Assembly (NCBI GenBank): GCA_016715065.1
Contig: JADKBN010000023.1
Coordinates: forward strand, 1-45,664
Reading direction: 5' to 3'
Length of the DNA: 45,664 bases
DNA from: Fibrobacterota bacterium
GTDB lineage: Bacteria > Fibrobacterota > Fibrobacteria > UBA5070
Shown: positions 14,192 through 23,688 of the stretch, piece by piece
Numbering within the stretch: position 1 is the stretch's first letter
How the letters are laid out: each line of letters starts with the position of its first letter
Made by a program: the position numbers and the translations under genes
The notes under the pieces: model-generated
Told to the model about the DNA's origin: nothing
The model's input: the letters and a program-made list of their open reading frames with translations, nothing else
The model's database searches: none

Positions 14192-16972
14192 ATGTCTCCC
14201 AAACTCCCTCTGAGTCTTTCCATGACCCCACGATTCCATCGCCTCGGCCTTCCCCTGGCCATCGCCGGCGCTCTCGCCTCCTGGAGCCTCCTGGCTTCCT
14301 GCCAAGACAGCGTGACCATCATCGAAGAAACCGGCCCAACCGCGACCACGTCCCCGTCCAACCACCCCGCCGGCACCTTCCGGATGAGCGACACGGTTTT
14401 GTTGCCGGATTCCATCGGATTCCACACCCGGCTGGATTCCGGCGCGGCCCCGTACACACGCACTCGCCTGGAAACATCCACCGAGGTCAGTTTCCGTCCG
14501 CCCCTCTCCAAACCGCTGGGTGCGGACTCCATGCAGGTGGACCTGTACACGCTGGGCCTGCGCACGACGCGCCTGGTCTACAAGCAAGGCGACAACGGCG
14601 ACGAACTGAGGCTCGCCTACAGCGTCCCTACGGCTTCGGATTCGACGGCGGGCCGCCTGCTGCGCGCCTTCCAGCTGGTTCGCAAGCTGGAGACCTCCAC
14701 CCATTCCCGAGCGGATTCGCCGCGCGACTCGCAGATTGCTGATTTCCGTCAAACCATCGCGCAGCTGGCCTTCGACGGCAACGACGCCGCCAAGGAAATC
14801 TCATCCAAAACCCCGCGCGGTTTGGACACCGCCGACCTCAGCGCCCGCGTGCTGCGATTGGCCGCCAAATCGGGACTTTCGCTGGGAGAAGTGGTCCGCA
14901 AGTGGAGCCTTTCCATGGACATCGCCCAAGCCCAGGCGCTCTCCCTCAAGCTTTCGCTGGACCAGAGCACGCTGGCGCCCTTCAAGATGGAATCGCCGTT
15001 GGCGATGGATACCCTGCATCTGACCGAAACCAACAAGAGCCTGCGCGGCCGCATATCCGGAAAGTTCGGCGTCAAGTCGCTGCAGGTGACGCTGGTCGAT
15101 TCCGCCGACAAACCCGCCTCCAACCTGGAAGCGACGGGCATCCCCGATCTTTCCACCTCGCCTCGCGAAGTGTCCTTCACCGGCCAGGTCGCCGTGGTCG
15201 CGAGCTCTGGCGCGAAACTCGGCAAGTACACGCTGGTGGCGAAGGTCCAGGACAGCCTGGACAATGCGGGCACCTACCGGCTTGGCATCGTGGTTTCCGA
15301 TGTACCCGATCGCGAAGGCCCACAGGTGGAGTTCGTGGATCCCGCCGCCGCCACCAGCGGCAGGAAGCTTCTCTCGTTTTCCGATTCCGTCCTCAAAATC
15401 AAGGTGCGCGTGGAAGACCGTTCCGGCCTGAAATTCGTGAAGATCCAAGGAAAGCCCGCCGATTCCCTGGACAAAGGACTGTGGGGCGCCTCGATCCATC
15501 CCGCCTTGGGAGACGACTCCATCGTGGTGGAAACCCAGGACGGCCTGGCCAACGAGCGCCGATCCTCGCTTCCGCTACATCGATGCCAGAAAATGTCCAT
15601 CAAGCTCCTGGCTCCCTCCGGCGACACCGAGGTCTCCAACAAAGTCACCTCCTTCCTCGTGGCTTGGAGCGTGCAGAAGGCGATCGCGGTGCGCATCGGC
15701 AACAACCTTTCCAGCTCCTCCAGCGACCGGCACGAGGCTTCCGTCACCCTGGCGGAAGGCGCCAACCGGATCTTCCTGGCGGGCGTCGATTCCGCCGGCA
15801 AGCCGGACACAAATTTCGTCTCGATCAATCGGCGCTTCCTGACCCCACTGAACATCTCCTTCGGAGTGGACACCGGCGTGACCCTGCCGGATTCGGCGGT
15901 GGTCGTGGCGCAAAGCGACGCGGGTGCCAAATTCTGGTGGTCGATCGGCGGCACCTCCTGGACGGAATTCGCGGGTCGTATGACTTGGCGCACCAATGGC
16001 GCGCTGCAGATCCGCGCGGTGCTGGCCGGCAAGGACACCAACATCAAAACCCTGCCCACCCGCCAGTTCTACCACGTCAACCACGCTCCCACGGTCGCCG
16101 TCGTCAAGAACTCCATCGTCGTGAAGAGCTACCTCGGTTCCCTCGCGGTCTCCGGTGCCGTCAAGGTGCTCGACTGGGGCCTGGGCGATGGCGTGCAATC
16201 CGGCAGCTGGGAAGTGCAATTCCAGGATCCTTCCGTCAACCAGTTTTTGGCAAAGGTTTCCACGGATGCCCAAGGAAACATCGGTGGCCTGATCCTTCAG
16301 GACACTTCTGTGACGTTGAAGTTCCGCATGCGCGTCAACGACGACGGCGGCACCTCCAATGGCGGCGTGGTTCTCAGCGCCTGGACCGACTGGATGAACC
16401 TGCTGATCGTGGACACTGTGCAAGATGTCGACCACAATGCCTACCGCACCATCCGCATGCCCGATGGCAAGGTGTGGATGCGCAGCAACCTGCGGACCCT
16501 TCCGGAAACGCAATTCGATCCGGACACCTCCTGCCCCAGCAGGGGCTGTGAGGCGGGACGGGTCTATTCGCAGATCCAAGCCTTCACCTACAGCGCAGCC
16601 ATGAACAACGCGCTGTACCTCGCTCCGTCTAAGGGAATCTGCCCTTCGGGATGGCATATCTCTTCGAGATCCGAATGGTCTGCCTTGTTTAAAGCGACGA
16701 TTCCCACCGGGGAAGCAGACTCCCTCTACGCGCTTCGTCTTGATTCGACATGGTCTCGGCGTGGCAAGCAATCTCCGGAAACAAAACTTGCCGGTGGAGG
16801 ATCGTTCGGCGACTTTATTCTCCCCAGTGGAGCCCCGCCGATGGCAAGCGATGAACTTTGGCTTTGGATGCCAAAGGATGGGAGTTCAACGGTTACCGGA
16901 CCTTGGATTTTTGCGCTGGGAAATGGCATTAACGTTTCATCGCGCGCCGGAATCCGCTGCGTGATGGACTAG
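14192..16972 (+). CDS. FISUMP-domain lipoprotein
   Basis: Protein of 926 aa. A lipoprotein signal ends in SLLASC with Cys at residue 37 (numbering from ATG 14192; ATG 14222 is equally possible). The middle consists of Ig-like or bacterial surface repeats with many Ser/Asp residues. Residues about 746-926 form a FISUMP domain: DHNAYRTIRMPDGKVWMRSNLRT, CEAGRVYSQIQAFTYSAAMNN, PSKGICPSGWHISSRSEWSAL and the ending GIRCVMD. This domain defines a large paralogous group in Fibrobacter and its relatives; its role is unknown, presumed surface-exposed. The stop overlaps the stop region of the GntR gene by 4 bases, convergent. Confidence 0.9.
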   Translation: MSPKLPLSLSMTPRFHRLGLPLAIAGALASWSLLASCQDSVTIIEETGPTATTSPSNHPAGTFRMSDTVLLPDSIGFHTRLDSGAAPYTRTRLETSTEVSFRPPLSKPLGADSMQVDLYTLGLRTTRLVYKQGDNGDELRLAYSVPTASDSTAGRLLRAFQLVRKLETSTHSRADSPRDSQIADFRQTIAQLAFDGNDAAKEISSKTPRGLDTADLSARVLRLAAKSGLSLGEVVRKWSLSMDIAQAQALSLKLSLDQSTLAPFKMESPLAMDTLHLTETNKSLRGRISGKFGVKSLQVTLVDSADKPASNLEATGIPDLSTSPREVSFTGQVAVVASSGAKLGKYTLVAKVQDSLDNAGTYRLGIVVSDVPDREGPQVEFVDPAAATSGRKLLSFSDSVLKIKVRVEDRSGLKFVKIQGKPADSLDKGLWGASIHPALGDDSIVVETQDGLANERRSSLPLHRCQKMSIKLLAPSGDTEVSNKVTSFLVAWSVQKAIAVRIGNNLSSSSSDRHEASVTLAEGANRIFLAGVDSAGKPDTNFVSINRRFLTPLNISFGVDTGVTLPDSAVVVAQSDAGAKFWWSIGGTSWTEFAGRMTWRTNGALQIRAVLAGKDTNIKTLPTRQFYHVNHAPTVAVVKNSIVVKSYLGSLAVSGAVKVLDWGLGDGVQSGSWEVQFQDPSVNQFLAKVSTDAQGNIGGLILQDTSVTLKFRMRVNDDGGTSNGGVVLSAWTDWMNLLIVDTVQDVDHNAYRTIRMPDGKVWMRSNLRTLPETQFDPDTSCPSRGCEAGRVYSQIQAFTYSAAMNNALYLAPSKGICPSGWHISSRSEWSALFKATIPTGEADSLYALRLDSTWSRRGKQSPETKLAGGGSFGDFILPSGAPPMASDELWLWMPKDGSSTVTGPWIFALGNGINVSSRAGIRCVMD

Positions 16973-18402
16973 GCTTCCGCCCTGGGATGCAGGGCCGTCG
17001 TCCCCCGCTCCACCACGTGCCCCGCGTAGCGGGACACCAGCGGATGGGCATCGCGACTAGACAATATCTGGCGCACCATCGAACGGATCATCCCCTGGAC
17101 ATCGAATCTCAGGCTGGTCAGATTTTGCCGCGAGGAATCGCGAGTGTCGTCGAAGCTCGCCAGGGCCAGGTCGCGGGGAGGACGCAACCCCCGCGCGGCC
17201 AGCCAATGGAGGCACCATTGGGCCACCAGATCGGATGCTGCCACCCATAAGGTGGCACCGGAATCGAGCGCAGCTTCCAGTTGGGGCGTGAACATCGAAA
17301 GCGTCCGCTCGCGTGTGATCCACTCCGCCAGGGGCCGCCGCAGAGAATCGTACGGGCCCTGGTCTGCGATCCCCGACAGATCGATCCTCCCCACCACGGC
17401 GGGATCTTCCGCCACCTGCACCTGGATGTCCCACTCCGATATCCACGGGCCGATCGCCTCGAATGTTTCAAACTGCGGACCGAGCTCCGCCCAAAGACCT
17501 GCCATCCGGTTTTTCGCCCACGAGCTTCCCTGGAACGGACAGATCCAGGCAATCTTGCGATGGCCTTGCCCAGACAGGAATCGTCCCATGGTTTCGCCCG
17601 CGCTGCGCCCGTGGGCCAGGTCGTGGAACCACATTCCGCGCGCCTGCCGGTAACGTTTACCGGGCAGCACGTCTTCGGTGGCCACCCACACCGCCGTGGG
17701 GATCTTGGCGCGTTGGAGGGCATCGAGCACCACCATGTTTTCCGGCAAGTGCCAGGTGGAGACCACCGCGCCGAATACGGATTCATCCGGCTCGGGAAGC
17801 TCGCCGTCCCAAGTCACCAACCGCGGCGCCAAGCCGCTGCGGATGGCTTCGGATTGCAAGTCGCGCCAGAAATCCCATTCACGATCCGAATCGATGCGAA
17901 TCCGACCCGGCTCCTCTGAAGCGCCGATGCACCAGAGCACCGGTGTGCGCGTGGACTTCTTTCCCACCGGACGATTGACGATCCAACTGCGCCCTCGCCG
18001 TTCCACCAGTCCCTTGGACAGCAGCACCCCCAAGGCCTTGCGCGCCGTGGCCGGGTGCACCCCGTGGTGCTTTGCATGATCCTTGGGCGAGGGAAGCGCT
18101 TCGTCGAAGGCGAATTTTCCGGATTGGATCTGGGCACCGATCGCATCCGCAAGGCGGAGGGCATCCATCCTCCGCACCGGCGGGGTGGGATCTGGCAACG
18201 ATTTGCGCGCCCACACACCAGACCCTGGCCGCGTGCAAAGCCACTCCTGCTGCACTCCGCGGTGGATCGCGATCTGAACCTTCTGCAACCCCACATTCCA
18301 AGCCGACGCCAGTGAGCGCATGGAGGGAAGCTTCTGGTCAGGGTCTTTTCTGGCCAATTCCCGGAGCCGCTCCATGACTTCTGGCTTGTTGTGTTGAGCC
18401 AT
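16969..18402 (-). CDS. GntR-type regulator with LacI/PBP-like sensor
   Basis: Protein of 477 aa. Two winged-helix units: one at residues about 10-65 (LPSMRSLASAWNVGLQKVQIAIHRGVQQEWL) and a standard GntR unit at about 80-145 (LADAIGAQIQSGKFAFDEALPSPKDHAKHHGVHPATARKALGVLLSKGLVERRG). The remainder resembles the sugar-binding domain of LacI-type regulators (ending with LALASFDDTRDSS and RQNLTSLRFDVQGM). Tandem HTH units are unusual. Divergent from the mannanase with about 130 bases between, so it probably senses mannan oligosaccharides and controls that gene. Confidence 0.8.
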   Translation of the reverse strand: MAQHNKPEVMERLRELARKDPDQKLPSMRSLASAWNVGLQKVQIAIHRGVQQEWLCTRPGSGVWARKSLPDPTPPVRRMDALRLADAIGAQIQSGKFAFDEALPSPKDHAKHHGVHPATARKALGVLLSKGLVERRGRSWIVNRPVGKKSTRTPVLWCIGASEEPGRIRIDSDREWDFWRDLQSEAIRSGLAPRLVTWDGELPEPDESVFGAVVSTWHLPENMVVLDALQRAKIPTAVWVATEDVLPGKRYRQARGMWFHDLAHGRSAGETMGRFLSGQGHRKIAWICPFQGSSWAKNRMAGLWAELGPQFETFEAIGPWISEWDIQVQVAEDPAVVGRIDLSGIADQGPYDSLRRPLAEWITRERTLSMFTPQLEAALDSGATLWVAASDLVAQWCLHWLAARGLRPPRDLALASFDDTRDSSRQNLTSLRFDVQGMIRSMVRQILSSRDAHPLVSRYAGHVVERGTTALHPRAEA

Positions 18403-18434
18403 ACAATCATACAGTTAATTACATTTATCACGTA

Positions 18435-18489
18435 TTGACAAGGTGAGGGGTTGAACGCCTACCCATCTTTCACGACAAATTGTTTGTCG
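18435..18489 (+). promoter_or_regulatory. Mannanase promoter with operator palindrome
   Basis: A consensus -35 TTGACA lies at 18435-18440, with a weak -10 near 18460. CGACAAA-TTG-TTTGTCG (18473-18489) is a perfect 7-bp inverted repeat downstream of it and 41 bases before the mannanase start; a good candidate for the binding site of the divergent GntR regulator. Confidence 0.5.
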
Positions 18490-18529
18490 CTCTATGGCAT
18501 CCTGGAACGACTGTCGAAAGGACAACACC

Positions 18530-20524
18530 TTGCTCAAGAACCTCCTTGTTTACGCCGCGTTGGCAACCCTCACCGCCCAAGCTGCAACCCTTGCTCCGGT
18601 CAACCCTAGCGCAAGCGCCAAAGCAAAGGCTGTCTATACGTATTTGCAGGATCTCAAAGGCAAAGGGATCCTTTCCGGGCAGGAATCGATGCTTTGGGAT
18701 TCCACCACTTCTGGAAACACCAACTACACCGGCGCGTCTCCGTACTCCTTCCGCGATCGTTACGTGTCTCGTCAAACCGGCGGAAAGTTCCCAGCTATCT
18801 ACGAGTCTGACTTCGGTGATATCAGCACCAGCGCCCTGAACGATCGCCAACGAGTGGTCGACATCATCAAGGCACGCGCTCCGAAAAACACCATTTTCAT
18901 GCTGAACTGGCACACCGGTACAGCTGCCCTCCCCGACGGCGATGGATACAACGGTGCCAAGACCTTGACGGACGCGGGAACCATCATCGACAAGATGCTG
19001 ACTCCAGGTGACGCCATGAACACCTCGTGGCTCAACCGCCTCGATGGAATCGCCGGATACCTCAAGCAACTGCGAGACTCCAATATCGTTGTGATGTGGC
19101 GCCCGTTCCATGAAAACAACGGGAACTTCTTCTGGTGGGGCCAGCAGCCCCGATTCAAAGAGCTCTGGCAGCAGATGTACGACCGCTTCACCCGCTACCA
19201 CAAACTCGACAACTTGCTTTGGGTCTACAACGCGAACCACTTCGGAACTTCCGGTACGGACGTCAACTGGGTGCGCAAAAATTATCCGGGGGACACTCTG
19301 GTCGATGTCATGTCCATAGACGTTTACGCTCCCTACTTCAGCTTCCAAAAGCACATGTACGACACCCTCAAGGCCATCGGTGGAGACAAGCCTGTTGGAA
19401 TCTCCGAAAACGGTCTGATGCCTGAGGTGGACAAGCTGTTCAGCGAAGGACAGAACTACGTCTTCTGGGTCACTTGGTGGGGCTTTGAAACCACTCGCAC
19501 CGACAACTTGACGGGCAATGCCGTTTCGCAATACCCCAAAGCCTATGGATCGAGCTACACGATCACCGAAGATGAGATCAACTTCAACATCAAATCTGAC
19601 GGCAAAAAGTCGCTGGGGGTGACTGCAACGGCTGGCGGGACTGTCACACGCTCGATAGATGGACGAGTAGACTCTGGCACCGTGGTCACCCTCACCGCCA
19701 CACCCAGCGTCGGCTATGACTTTACCGGCTGGTCCGGCGACACCACGGCCACAGTGACCACCCTCAAGGTGACCGTGAACAAGGACCGCAACCTGTTGGC
19801 CGTCTTCACACCGGGCGCGGGAACGAACCTCATCAAGGGCGGGACCTTCACCACCGCAGCCGATCAGAGCGCCTGGGTGCTGGGCAACTACCCCACCCCC
19901 GACAACGCCTCCACGGTGAATTATGCCAACGGCAGCGCGGCGATCACCGTCACCGCCACCGACACCACCGATTTTGGCGTCCAGATCCGCCAGGGCGGCA
20001 TTCCCCTCGACTCGAACGTGACCTACGTGGTGACCTTCGATGCCTTCGCCTCGGTGGCTCGCGACATCACTCCCACCCTCACGACAGGCGATTGGATGTG
20101 GCAGTCCAATGCCACCGTGTCTTTGACCACCACCAAAGCCCCCTACAGCATCGAGCTCAAGTCCAACATCAACAGCGCCGACGGCATGATCCAGTTCTGC
20201 GTGGGCAAGCTTCTCACCACGGTCACCATCGACAACGTGACGATGGTCCGCAAGGGATCTGCTTCCGTCGCTTCCCGTGGGCGCAAGCCCTCGGTGCTTT
20301 CGGTGCGCGCTGTGGAAGGCGGATTCGCCTGGCTTCGCGGCACAGCTCTCACCAGCCCCGCCACCGTGCGGGTGGTGGACGTCAACGGGTCGGAACTCGC
20401 TCGCACTCAAGCCGCAGCTGGCGCCACCACGGGCATCCTTCCGGCAGCTGGCTCCGGCCTTCGCTTTGTGGTCCTGGAATCCCAAGACACCCGCGAAGTC
20501 CACGCACTGCCTTCGCTGCGCTGA
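18530..20524 (+). CDS. Secreted GH26 beta-mannanase with C-terminal CBM and sorting domain
   Basis: Beta-mannanase of 664 aa counted from TTG 18530. That start follows AAAGGA at a suitable distance and gives a clean signal peptide (MLKNLLVYAALATLTAQA); an ATG at 18494 would put 12 polar residues before it. GH26 catalytic domain about residues 20-340: acid/base Glu 195 in WRPFHENNGNFFWWG, nucleophile Glu 293 in GISENG. Then an InlB-B/bacterial-repeat module (GTVVTLTATPSVGYDFTGWSGD), a jelly-roll CBM4/9-like module (about 440-575), and a C-terminal domain resembling type IX secretion tails (VRVVDVNGSELART...GLRFVVLES). It acts outside the cell on mannan or galactomannan. A strong terminator follows. 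Confidence 0.92.
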   Translation: MLKNLLVYAALATLTAQAATLAPVNPSASAKAKAVYTYLQDLKGKGILSGQESMLWDSTTSGNTNYTGASPYSFRDRYVSRQTGGKFPAIYESDFGDISTSALNDRQRVVDIIKARAPKNTIFMLNWHTGTAALPDGDGYNGAKTLTDAGTIIDKMLTPGDAMNTSWLNRLDGIAGYLKQLRDSNIVVMWRPFHENNGNFFWWGQQPRFKELWQQMYDRFTRYHKLDNLLWVYNANHFGTSGTDVNWVRKNYPGDTLVDVMSIDVYAPYFSFQKHMYDTLKAIGGDKPVGISENGLMPEVDKLFSEGQNYVFWVTWWGFETTRTDNLTGNAVSQYPKAYGSSYTITEDEINFNIKSDGKKSLGVTATAGGTVTRSIDGRVDSGTVVTLTATPSVGYDFTGWSGDTTATVTTLKVTVNKDRNLLAVFTPGAGTNLIKGGTFTTAADQSAWVLGNYPTPDNASTVNYANGSAAITVTATDTTDFGVQIRQGGIPLDSNVTYVVTFDAFASVARDITPTLTTGDWMWQSNATVSLTTTKAPYSIELKSNINSADGMIQFCVGKLLTTVTIDNVTMVRKGSASVASRGRKPSVLSVRAVEGGFAWLRGTALTSPATVRVVDVNGSELARTQAAAGATTGILPAAGSGLRFVVLESQDTREVHALPSLR

Positions 20525-20551
20525 GAATCTCTAAGGAAGCGTCTTACCAGA

Positions 20552-20585
20552 GCCCATCCTCCCCACTGCGGAGGGTGGGCTTTTT
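20552..20585 (+). terminator. Intrinsic terminator after mannanase
   Basis: Stem GCCCATCCTCC / GGAGGGTGGGC with a 7-base loop, then TTTTT. Nearly the same stem occurs at 21881-21915. Confidence 0.9.
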
Positions 20586-20602
20586 CATGCCCTTTATCAA
20601 TT

Positions 20603-20646
20603 CATGCTTTATATGCGAGCGATTTTTCGGTATCTTGTAAAGCATG
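20603..20646 (+). promoter_or_regulatory. Inverted repeat over leaderless-type promoter of DUF4143 ATPase
   Basis: CATGCTTTA (20603-20611) and TAAAGCATG (20638-20646) are perfectly inverted; the second arm contains the start codon at 20644. Between them lie a -35 TTTATA (20608-20613), 17 bases and a -10 TATCTT (20631-20636), seven bases from the ATG. No Shine-Dalgarno. Confidence 0.55.
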
Positions 20647-21843
20647 CTTAACAGCAAGTTGCCGCGACCGCTGATTCGTCAGCGCATCCAACCATGGATC
20701 GGTTCCGCCCTGATCAAGGTGATCACCGGCCAACGGCGCGTCGGCAAAAGCTCGTTTCTTGCCGGTTTGGCGTTTGAACTCGAAGCCGCCAGCGGCTCTG
20801 CTCCGCTGTTTGTCCAGCTGGAATCCGCCGAGTGGCGTCACATCCGCACGGCAGATGACCTCCTGGCTATGGCTCAAAAACACGCACCATTCGGCCCGTC
20901 GATCCTGATGATCGACGAAGTCGAGGAAATCGAGAATTTCGACCTCGCCCTGCGAAGCCTCGCCGCCGAAGAACGCTGGGATCTCTATGTGACCGGATCC
21001 AACGCGGAGCTTCTTTCCGGCGAGATCGCCACCCGATTCGCGGGTCGCTCCATCACCATCGAAGTGCCTCCCCTTTCCTACGACGAGTTCCTGGTCTTCC
21101 ATCGCCAGGAAGACTCCGACGAATCCCTCCGCAAGTTCCTGCGCTACGGCGGCCTTCCCTTCCTGCGCCACCTCCCGTTGGAAGACGAAACCGTCTTCGG
21201 ATACCTGGGAGAGGTCGCCCAAACCGCCATTCTGAAAGACATCGTGCAACGCCATGGAGTCAAGAACCACGACCTTCTCGCCCGCCTGGTGACCTTCCTG
21301 GCCGACTCCGTCGGATCGCCCGTTTCGGCCAATTCCATCGCGCGCTTTTTGAAAAGCCAACGTGTCGCCGCTTCCGTACCCACCATCCTGGACCACATCC
21401 ACCACTTGGAACAAGCGTATCTCGTGCGCCGAACCAAGCGACAAGATCTGACAGGAAAGAAGATCCTGGAGGTCTCGGAAAAGCATTATTTCGAGGATCT
21501 CGGCATTCGCTCGGCGCTGCTGGATCGCTCCAAGGCCGACCCCTCGCAGATCGTGGAAAATGCGGTGCATCACCGTCTGGTGGTGGACGGCTGGAAGATC
21601 CAGACCGGAGACATCAACGGTCGGGAAATCGACTTCGTCTGCCACCGGGGCTCCGACCGGATGTACGTCCAGGCAACCTACGTGATGACGGACGCCTCGA
21701 CCCGCGAAAGAGAATTCGGAAACCTGCTGGCATTGCCGGACAACCATCCCAAGCTCGTGGTCAGCATGGATCCCTGGATCCAAGACGACCGAGGGGTCAA
21801 GCATCTGTCCCTGCGCACCTTCCTCCACGATGGCTGGGGCTGA
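20644..21843 (+). CDS. ATP-binding protein, AAA_14/DUF4143 family
   Basis: Protein of 399 aa: AAA domain with Walker A GQRRVGKSS at residues 29-37 and Walker B ILMIDE at 87-92, then the DUF4143 C-terminal half (SANSIARFLKSQRVAASVPTILDHIHHLEQAYLVRRTKRQ, a winged-helix-like segment, and GREIDFVCHRGSDRMYVQATY, a nuclease-fold-like strand pair). Function of the family is not established; members are scattered, often multi-copy and associated with accessory regions. A second, diverged copy is at 37342. This gene lies between two look-alike terminators, like a cassette. Confidence 0.88.
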   Translation: MLNSKLPRPLIRQRIQPWIGSALIKVITGQRRVGKSSFLAGLAFELEAASGSAPLFVQLESAEWRHIRTADDLLAMAQKHAPFGPSILMIDEVEEIENFDLALRSLAAEERWDLYVTGSNAELLSGEIATRFAGRSITIEVPPLSYDEFLVFHRQEDSDESLRKFLRYGGLPFLRHLPLEDETVFGYLGEVAQTAILKDIVQRHGVKNHDLLARLVTFLADSVGSPVSANSIARFLKSQRVAASVPTILDHIHHLEQAYLVRRTKRQDLTGKKILEVSEKHYFEDLGIRSALLDRSKADPSQIVENAVHHRLVVDGWKIQTGDINGREIDFVCHRGSDRMYVQATYVMTDASTREREFGNLLALPDNHPKLVVSMDPWIQDDRGVKHLSLRTFLHDGWG

Positions 21844-21880
21844 TCGCCGAACACCCCTTGGGCATGAAAAATCCTCTCGA

Positions 21881-21915
21881 GCCCGATCCTCCCACATCGG
21901 AGGGTCGGGCTTTTT
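21881..21915 (+). terminator. Intrinsic terminator after DUF4143 ATPase
   Basis: Stem GCCCGATCCTCC / GGAGGGTCGGGC with a 6-base loop, then TTTTT. Shares the ATCCTCC/GGAGGGT stem core with the terminator on the other side of the gene. Confidence 0.9.
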
Positions 21916-22020
21916 CGATGGACCCGATGCTCCTCCAACATCGCATAGGTTGACCCTGCCGCAAGGCTATGAGACACTCCCCTGGACACGTGTCTCGAAC
22001 TCCTCGTGAAGGCAAAGACC

Positions 22021-23688
22021 ATGGCCAGTCAACTCTCCATCCGTTCCAAGATTTTCATCCTTGTCGGCGGTCTGCTCGGCTGAATCGCGCTGGTTTCCGC
22101 ACTGGGACTGCGCGGCGCTTCACGCAACTCGGATGCGATCTCCGCGCTTCACGACAAGGGTTTCGAGGTCGCCGACCGCACCTTGGGACTCCACAAGCAT
22201 CTCTACAAGCTGCGAGGGGACGTCTACAAGCTGCTGTTGATGCCGGACGAACAGGAAAAGGTCGCTGGCGACATCGCCAAGGATCTGGTCCGGATCGATT
22301 CCACGTTGCATGAGTTGGATTCAATGGGCGCCATCCTTCCCGATTCGCTGCGCAAAAGCATCGACTCCACCCGCGAGGCCACCAAGGGATATCGCGCGGC
22401 GGTGGAGGCCATCCGCGATGCCGCGCTCAAAGGTGATGCCAAGTTCGGCATCGAAAGCATGAAGTCCGGCGACGCGCACAAAGCCCGAAAAAAGCTGGAT
22501 GCCCATGCCGAACGGCTTCTGAACCAGGTGGAATCTTTCGTGACAACGCTGGACGACACCGCGACCGAAAGCAACCGCGGGTTGTTCACCGGACTGCTCG
22601 CGCTCGGATTGATCCTGGCCGCCCTCGGAATCGCGGGAAGCATCGTCCTTGTACGTCAAATCCTGTCACCCATCGACCACATCGCCGACCAGATGCTAAG
22701 ACTTGGACAGGGCGATTTCCGCGATGGCGAAAGCTGGGATCCCGGCGGTGAAATCGGAATCATGGTCCAAGGGCTGGGGTCCGCACGCCTTGCCCTGCGC
22801 CAATCCCTGGGGCAGATCGCCCGCGCCGCCGAGCAGGTGGCGAGTTCCTCTTCCGACCAAAGCCAACTTTCGGCCAGGTTGCGCACGGAGGCGGAAACCA
22901 ACGAGAAGGTGGTGCTCACCGCCGCAGCGGCCACCGAAGAAGCCTCCGTCACCCTCCAGACCATCGCCAAGGACGCCGCCGACTCGATGGGCAGCTTGGA
23001 ATCGGTCTCGGCGGCGGTGGAAGAGATGAGTGCCTCGGTTTCCGAAATTTCCCGCAGCGCGGATCTGACTCGCTCCATGACGGGCCGTTCGCTGGAAGGT
23101 GCGCGCGCCGCCAACGAGCGCATGGAAAGCCTGTCCGCGGCCTCGCGTGAAATCGAATCGGTGATCGAGATGATCGTGGAGATTTCCGAGCAGACCAAGT
23201 TGTTGGCGCTGAATGCCACCATCGAGGCCGCACGGGCGGGCGAGGCGGGCAAAGGGTTCGCCGTGGTCGCCGGAGAAGTGAAAGAACTGGCCAAGGGCAC
23301 CGCCGAGGCGACGGAAGACATCCGAGGCCGCGTGGAAGCCATCCGCTCCACCACATTGGAGGCCGTCAAGCAGATCGCCTCCGTGGTGGGAAGCATGGAG
23401 GAACTGGGCCGCAACATCGCCACCATCGCCAGCGCCGTGGAAGAACAATCCGCCACCACCCAGGAAATCTCGCGTTCTATCGGCCATGCCGTGTCCGGAA
23501 ACCGCGGGGTGCAACGAAACCTCCAGGAAGGCTCCGAGGCCATCACCGGCATCTCGCGCGACATCCAGTCCCTGGTGCGCCAAGGCAAATCCCTGCGCGA
23601 CCTGGCCCAATCCAGCGAAGCCCAATCGCGCTCCTCGGAGCAGGTCTCCCTGCAGCTTCAGACAGAAACTGGCAGATTCCGGATCTAG
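22021..23688 (+). pseudogene. Methyl-accepting chemotaxis protein with in-frame TGA
   Basis: Chemoreceptor of 555 codons. Starts MASQLSIRSKIFILVGGLLG, then TGA at 22081-22083, then continues in the same frame with IALVSALGLRG, so the stop lies inside the first membrane segment. Downstream: four-helix-bundle type periplasmic sensor, second membrane segment around 22580-22650, HAMP (PIDHIADQMLRLGQGDF), and the conserved signalling hairpin (LLALNATIEAARAGEAGKGFAVVAGEVKELA). Changing TGA to TGG or GGA would restore the reading frame. Reinitiation downstream would give a protein without TM1, probably non-functional. Either a point mutation or a sequence error. Confidence 0.8.

Noticed and set aside
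13271..14752. 493-residue minus-strand frame over hydrolase, AgmX and FISUMP genes
   Set aside because: Shadow of three well-supported plus-strand genes; low-complexity composition.
18470..20503. 677-residue open frame antisense to the mannanase
   Set aside because: High-GC codon usage leaves the opposite strand open; the plus-strand GH26 has catalytic motifs, a signal peptide and a terminator.
22021..23688. Recoding of TGA as selenocysteine or tryptophan in the chemoreceptor
   Set aside because: TGA ends many genes in this window; no SECIS-like hairpin or conserved Cys at that place.
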